Source: Cristatella mucedo (Eukaryota > Bryozoa > Phylactolaemata > Cristatellidae). From it: DNA of 64,000 bases. The translations under genes were made by a program, and so were the position numbers. Below the pieces are notes generated by a model, which was given only the letters and a program-made list of their open reading frames with translations, was not told the DNA's origin and searched no databases. Where the stretch lies: the NCBI GenBank assembly GCA_009760855.2, contig WPIO01000001.1, positions 24,740,920 to 24,804,919 of the forward strand. Reading direction: 5' to 3'. Below, piece by piece: positions 58,461 to 64,000 of the stretch. The stretch's first letter is position 1. Each line of letters starts with the position of its first letter.

Positions 58461-59073
58461 TCACAGACAAAAATGCTGAGACTGTGATTGGTGCAAAGTA
58501 GAATTCACGCGGGTTAAAAGCATACAATCTAGGAAGAGTACGATTGAGTGCAGTGCGACTTTAGATACGAATGCACATAAGCCATGAGATATAATGAACC
58601 AGCATGAGCGAAACAATTCGGCACAAAATACGGGATCAGTTGGATTAGCGAAATGAATGTTGAAATCATCCAATACGAGGAAGGACGATTACTAAACCAC
58701 AGAACTAGATCAGAACAATTTTAAATAAAGCAAGTCTTAGTACCTTGGGGAGACAACTGCAACAATTGGCAGCAGACGGTTGAAGGGAATCGGTGCTAGA
58801 GCTCCGAAGGACTGGTTCGAAGGGGCTACAAACAGGTTAAAATTCAGCATGAAACGAGCGGCAATTGCTAATCTACTGTCAGCTTATATTGATTTCGGGA
58901 GAAAGAAAGATTATCCTGTAGTGATAACATTATTTACAGTCGAGCAGCAAGTCTATTTCAACCACGTGTCGCTCATGGCAAATAGGTCAACGGCGTCTTT
59001 AAAAAACATGTCTTGCATTATGAAAGGCTCATTGCATGCGAGACGAGCATTCCATGTTAGCACATTATTTTAA
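58461..59073 (-). pseudogene. LINE endonuclease-domain fragment
   Basis: Minus strand from 59073 reads 'NNVLTWNARLACNEPFIMQD', then 'DAVDLFAMSDTWLK' and a stop. This is the start of an apurinic-type endonuclease of non-LTR retrotransposons (normally ...NARS...ETWL). Further on, at about 58675, it reads 'LDDFNIHFANPTDPVF', the GDFN motif region. RT sequence is not found downstream; GT repeats and a hAT element follow instead. Confidence 0.6.
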
Positions 59074-59460
59074 ACGCCTCCCGTGGTTTTTAAGGAGAGA
59101 TTGACAACTTTTGAGTTAGAGTAATCAACGGCATTGCTTAAAAGAGAGCGTGATGAGTGGCTTGAAACAGTAAAAGAAATACTGGATATTCGTACCAATC
59201 GCTTCTCTTAATTCGCCTGGGCTTCCAGCAGAAAACATCACATTCACGAGCCCTGGCAGATGCAGCTGCGTCCAGTAATAATTTAGAACGCCAGTAATGG
59301 ACCAATAATATGCACGCACGACAGGACCGAATACTATGGTCACTATGAGCAGGCGAAGCCCAATAATGTCGGATAGCTCGTGAATGTTTGCGCATACAGA
59401 CATGACGGTGGGCAAATTCCGGAAGAATTCAATGTCCACAAACACGTAATTTCTTTTGCT
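59074..59460 (-). other. Open minus frame upstream of the endonuclease fragment
   Basis: Frame 59125-59445 (106 aa, minus) is hydrophobic, with 'IIGLRLLIVTIVFGPVV' and 'RAYYWSITGVLNYYWTQLHL'. It may be the decayed 5' part of the same LINE or unrelated. Not recognised. Confidence 0.25.
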
Positions 59461-60945
59461 TTGGAGAGAATAATCAGATGTGCTTTGAAAATGTCTTAAC
59501 TGTCTCAGATTCTGAGTTCAGCTGTAGTCACAGCTTTGATTTTTGGAAAATTCTTCAACAATCAGAAAACGGGGATAACACAAGATGAACCGGAAGGGTG
59601 TCGTTCTCTCAAGCATTATACATATCTATATCCATGCTTTATTATTAATATTGTTAAAAGTTTACCGGTAGATAGTATAAATTTCTTCTCTAGCCAGATT
59701 TCAGGCTGCAGATCGCTGAATTTTGACACCCACTTCATGCAGGTCCTCCCGATCCAGATCCCACTGGAGAACTCCCTGCTTAAAGTCTACAGGTTCGTCT
59801 CTCGGCATATATTAATAAATGTGTATGCAAAGTAACTAAAATAGTATTCTGTCACACACTTTTTGAATACAATTGATAAATAATAGTAAGCGAAAATGTG
59901 ATCTCTTGCCATATTATTAATTACTTCCGTTGGTTAAGAGAATACGTCAGGGTGGAATCAGATGATTGATAAACCTTGAAAATCGTAAGTTATCCATGAT
60001 AAACATCGTGAAAAGCACACACTACAAGTTGTTGTCTCTTTTGGATTTCACTATCGACTTCTGTCGAGCAGTGTCGCATGCGTTTACACATTTTCACGCT
60101 CACTTTACACACCATGCACACGATCGCAGAGCAAAGGCTACTTTCGCCGGGAGTTTACAAGGGATGCAGTAGACAGTTCGTTACTGTTAGCATGAGGACC
60201 TGCGGGCGCGAGGATGCTGACACTGATGCAAACCGAAACAGGCCTGAGTGTAAGACTAAGGGTCAAAGTCTAAGATTTTGCATACGTATGTATCTGCTGG
60301 TCAACCGATGCAATAGTTGCTCATTTAGAAAATGGGGCAAGAGACTCAATTTTCTTGGAATTTAATTGCCAACCTAGCGGCTGTATTTCCAAATACAAAG
60401 TCGCCAAAGGATTTTAACATTCAGCCTTGTTGTTCAGGCCGGTCACATCCACTGTAGTGTCATATTTGAGCTGGCAGACAAAATTGACGGCCAAGGGTGT
60501 GAGCGTAAGAGCTTAAAGGGCGTTTATTTATGCACTGGAGTGTTCAAAACAGTATTTTTAAATGGTGGTCCTGCAAGATGGACTGCGAGAGCAGCGCCGA
60601 GCCTGCAACGTGCCAGCAGTCTGCAATAAAAATTATTCAGCCATCTCGTCCTCATGGTAAGGCAAATAGGCCTATTCGAAAGCAGAACAACATTACAGTA
60701 CAGCATTACAGCAGTACAGCATTATTCACCATTTCCAGAGTCTGGATAGCTGCAGTGATATTAAATAGGAATTTCTTTTTAACAAACATAGTATTTGAAT
60801 CCTATGCATATTTGAATGTATTTGCATTCATATTCAGAAAAATACAACACTTGCAAAAAAGATTTATTCGAGAGAGACTTCCCGCTAAGATATAACAGAT
60901 GAGAGCTGGGGACAAGTCATCCGAAAAATTGCTCGAAGAAGCTAA
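59461..60945. other. Unassigned sequence
   Basis: AT-rich. Frames of 68-121 aa (59536, 59966, 60078 and 60530, all +) have no recognisable domain. Confidence 0.35.
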
Positions 60946-61012
60946 ATCGCCCTTGATGACCCAGGTCGTGGGTTTGAGTCATGCAACAGACGGTCCTTTA
61001 TTACCTGCAGAA
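60946..61012 (+). repeat. SINE2 head fragment
   Basis: 'gacccaggtcgtgggtttga' (B-box region) followed by 'gtcctttattacctgcag', broken off before the tail. Confidence 0.5.
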
Positions 61013-61026
61013 AAATACAAAATAAA

Positions 61027-61081
61027 ATTAATTTGGTAGCACCATAAGAGAAATTAATCTCTATTCAGGCGCTTCACATAT
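61027..61081 (-). repeat. SINE1/LINE A-type tail fragment
   Basis: 'agcaccataagagaaattaa' and 'ctattcaggcgcttcacata', the reverse of the SINE1 tail, lying immediately before the LINE A RT copy. Confidence 0.6.
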
Positions 61082-61088
61082 AACTCAG

Positions 61089-63490
61089 TTGCTCAATCCT
61101 CCTTCCAACCTGTTATCATTGGTAGATTGCTACAACACGACACTAGCTGATATGCTCGACGAGTTAGCACCTCTGACTAAGTGCACCGTTCGCCTTCGCT
61201 CAAATGGTCTATGGTTTGCCAGTGACATTAAACTAACTAGGGCTACACAGAGCAAGCTTGAAAAAGCATACAGAAGATCAGGACTGACTATCCATCGACA
61301 CGCGTACAAGGACTATTGTAGATGGTACCAATCGATCATAGCAAAGGCCAAGTCTAACTTCTATAAAAAAAACATTGTTGAATCACATATGCACAATCCA
61401 AAAATGCTTATATCGACGATCAACCATCTCCTTAATAACTCCTAGGTTAGCTCCTTACCTAGGGATCCTTGTGATGATCTAGCTGATCACTTCTCTAGCT
61501 TCTTTGTCAACAAGATAGAAAAGACCAGAAACTCCATCCCTTAGAAGGCAGCATCCTCCTTAGAAATATTGTCCCTCAATTCTATGCAGCACCTCAATAT
61601 CTACATTCAAGGAGGCCACGTGCGACCTCGTCATGGAGCTCATTTCCCAATCAAAGAAGACATATAGTCTTCTGGACCCTATTCCGACTGTCCTGCTTCT
61701 ACGATGCATCGATCTTGGCGAATGCGTACCGAAAGCCACTTAGGCCGTAAGTGCGCTATACAAAACTCTCCTGCGTAACACCCACATAGTCTTTATGGCT
61801 TTGTGGAGTTACAGACGGAGATACATAACATTATATTACATCTTCCGCTGTAATGCTTAACTAGCATAATAAATATTTCATTTGTCTCAGGTCATGCCCG
61901 GCACTTTTTAAAAGGACTGTAGTCAGGCCACTACTAAAGAAAGCAACACTAGACCAAGAAAACTTGAGCAACTTCTTCTCAGTCTCTCTAATACCGTTCC
62001 TATAAAAGACACTGGAATGAGTCGTGGCAGACCAGCTGAACTCATACATTAAAACTTCAAACCTTGCTAGTAAGTTCCAATCTTTTTTGGAGCTAATCAC
62101 TCCATAGGGTCAGCATTGCTTAGGGTGAATAACGACCTACTTAGTAATACAGACTTCGATAGATTACTCCTGCTTGTTTTGCTCAATCTTTCGACAGCTT
62201 TTGATGATATCGATCACCAAGTCCTTCTCGAGTGCCTCTCATCTTGCCTTTGCATCACTGGTACTGCATTGCAATGGTTTAAGTCTTATCTCAGTGGAAG
62301 ACTCCAGAGTATCGATGTGAATGGAAAAATATCATCTGACGAACAACTAATGTAATGGTGTACCTAATGGCTCTGTGCTTGGTACCGCGATTTTCACAGT
62401 TTATACTCTCCTTGTTGCCGGTGTGACTGCGAAGCACAATCATGGCTTTCACTTCTATGCAGATGACACTCAGCTGTACTTTTGCTATGATCCCTCGCAA
62501 CCCTCCAGCACGCTGAATTCTCTCAACTACCTTGCTGCATGTACAGATAACATCGGCACATGGATGGCAGCAAACTTTGTTAAATTGAATGATAATAAAA
62601 AACCTAGTTAAGGAAAAACTAAGAGTGATTCAGAAGTTGGAAAACCTAATGCTCAAAATCGGCTCTCCCAGCATACCCCCTGTCGAATCTGCATACAATC
62701 TAGGTGTCCTATTACAAAGTGATTTTTCATTAGACGACTACACAAGCTCCACCGTCAAGTCTGCCTAATTTCAGCTACATAATATTGCTAAATTCTGGCT
62801 TTCTAAGACAGGCATAATATATCTAAATTGGCCCATGCATTTGTGAGATCCAGTCTCGACTTCTGTAACTCACTGCTTGCTAAAAACTCTGCAACTAGGG
62901 CTGTCTGTCGTGAGCGTTGTAGTATCCACACCATACTACTTCTCGTCAACCTGCACTGGCTCCTAGTCAAGCAACGCATTAACTTCGAGGTTCTGTCACT
63001 CATTTTTAGGTCCCTTCATTCTTTGGCACCAGCCTACTTATCAGATGTACTCCCCTTCCAGACTAAGCATCGTACCATCCGCTTTTCGGAATCGAATAGT
63101 TTGCCTATATATCGTACAAACCTCAAATCCTTTGGAGACTGTGCCTTTAGTTCATATGGTTCCAAATCCTGGAAATAACTTCCGACTGGCGTTACGACAT
63201 CCCCTGACTTGACCACATTTAAAATCACGCTAAAAATGCACATATTTATCACAGCATGCAGTGGGTTCATTTGATTGGTCCTTTTCATATTTAAGCGTGC
63301 TGGCACTGTCAATGCTGCCACTAACCATATTTGCATGCTGACCTAGTGGTAGTCATCTCTAACCATGGTATGCTTGTTGCCATTAAGCATGCTACCACTA
63401 ACCATTTGACCATACTTCCTTTGCAGCAAATGTGAAGTGCCTAGAAGGAGATCGAGTTATCTGAGGGAGCTATAAAAAATGTATTATTAT
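61089..63490 (+). pseudogene. LINE A, longest copy (linker, RT, 3' UTR, ATT tail)
   Basis: Non-LTR retrotransposon of CR1/L2-like type. In order: the pre-RT linker (61089-61445: 'YNTTLADMLDELAPL', 'KSNFYKKNIVESHMH'); a region with stops that still reads like the RT entry (61860-62110); the palm (62116-62355: 'LLVLLNLSTAFDDIDHQVLL', 'WFKSYLSGRLQSI'); the catalytic box 'FHFYADDTQLY' (62375-62611); the C-terminal region (62828-63178: 'LDFCNSLL', 'LHWLLVKQRINFEV', 'LAPAYLSDVLPF'); then the 3' UTR and 'gtgaagtgcctagaaggaga' tail with ATT repeats ending near 63490. Stops, frameshifts and a nested LINE B tail show it is dead. The endonuclease domain is missing. Confidence 0.8.
61705..61838 (+). repeat. 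LINE B 3' end nested in LINE A
   Basis: 'ggcgaatgcgtaccgaaagc' through 'gagttacagacggagataca' and 'taacattatattaca' matches 19045-19165 closely and interrupts the LINE A linker-to-RT sequence. Confidence 0.75.
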
Positions 63491-63496
63491 TATTAT

Positions 63497-63592
63497 TACC
63501 ACAAGCTCAAGTCCATGACCTCGGTCATCAAATTCATTTACCTTGACCCTTAGTTCGAGGCGAGCACCTAACCACTGGGCCAAACCAGTTAC
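63497..63592 (-). repeat. SINE1 head half, joined to a LINE A tail
   Basis: Minus: 'aactggtttggcccagtggt' head, 'tcaaggtaaatgaatttgat' linker and B box 'catggacttgagcttgtg'. The SINE1 tail is absent; the oppositely oriented LINE A tail ends just before it. Confidence 0.6.
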
Positions 63593-64000
63593 CAAGGCTC
63601 GTGTAATGCTATATAAATTAGGCTGTTGGATCATCAAAGCTAATCTTTAGTTTAATTTCCGAAAGATTGTACCCAGGCTGGGTTCGGTTGGCTGGGACCG
63701 GGCGGCTATAATGAGGGTTAGGGTCACCGGCTAGGCTGGGGTCGGACCTACGGCATGTGCGGTGACGCGAGGTCACCGGGGCTCTTGGGTAAGGGAAGTT
63801 GGCCAAGTAAGTCGTGGAGTTGGAGGCTCCCCGTCTCGCCGAGTTATGCACCTGGATTCGTGCAGGCGTGCTCCGGCGATGCTGCCACGCACGCAAGGGA
63901 ACGAGTACCCAAGGCCCGAGCGGAGCTGGTTGCATGTAGCTCGCTCGTTGTTGAGACTTGTATATTCTGCGTTCCCCGCGTGGCGTGTTCGTGACCCCCC
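63593..64000. other. Unassigned GC-richer sequence at the window end
   Basis: Contains the direct repeat 'gtcaccgg' (63723, 63772) and several GGGT runs. Frames on both strands (63618-63935 minus, 63755-63994 plus) have no recognisable domain. Confidence 0.3.

Overview
The window reads as nuclear DNA of an animal of undetermined group. It has spliced protein-coding exons with GT/AG borders, two GC- and CpG-rich islands (about 12.06-13.6 kb and 46.85-49.3 kb), long dinucleotide and tetranucleotide arrays, and dense interspersed repeats. The repeats are CR1/L2-like LINEs, tRNA-derived SINEs, and hAT and Tigger DNA transposons. I saw no prokaryotic operon, rRNA, authentic tRNA gene or CRISPR array. 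Most long open frames are translations of microsatellites, GC-rich DNA or degraded transposons and were left out. The one gene I recognise with confidence is a minus-strand atypical dual-specificity protein phosphatase of the DUSP3/DUSP13/DUSP29 type. It has three coding exons (41316-41521, 35957-36177, 29771-30126) separated by introns of about 5.1 and 5.8 kb. The reading frame is conserved across both junctions, the active-site signature HCKVGLSRS is intact, and a polyadenylation signal lies downstream at 29339-29344. The second CpG island lies 5-8 kb upstream of its start codon and is a plausible promoter region. Three further minus-strand exons of unknown identity are suggested by open frames bounded by splice-like sites (26953-27097, and the phase-compatible pair 53252-53389 / 51544-51764). 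The rest is mainly transposon history. LINE family A (here 'LINE A', CR1/L2-like, ATT-repeat tail) has some twenty copies; the longest is at 61.1-63.5 kb and covers the linker, RT domain and 3' UTR. A second family, 'LINE B', has a different 3' end. SINE1 is tRNA-derived, and its last ~55 nt match the end of LINE A, the signature of a SINE that borrows its partner LINE's machinery. SINE2 is a second tRNA-derived family with another tail. SINE1 3' ends repeatedly abut long TA/GT arrays. DNA transposons include a BED-finger hAT (30.6-32.9 kb) split by a LINE A insertion, a second hAT C-terminus (57.0-57.9 kb), a Charlie-like hAT miniature element (57.94-58.11 kb), a Tigger/pogo remnant with an expanded 61-bp repeat (27.4-28.6 kb) and a foldback element with ~150-bp inverted arms (38.77-39.26 kb). 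Region by region: 1-12 kb is microsatellites and SINEs with no recognisable gene. 12-13.6 kb is CpG island 1. 14-25 kb is LINE and SINE remnants. 26-29 kb holds a candidate exon and the Tigger remnant. 29.3-41.5 kb is the phosphatase gene with transposon-filled introns; exon 2 is bracketed by an ~85-bp inverted repeat. 42-46.8 kb is repeats. 46.85-49.3 kb is CpG island 2. 50-56 kb holds SINEs, candidate exons and LTR-like sequence. 57-64 kb is hAT and LINE remnants. All similarities were judged by eye from the sequence and from family knowledge; no database search was run.
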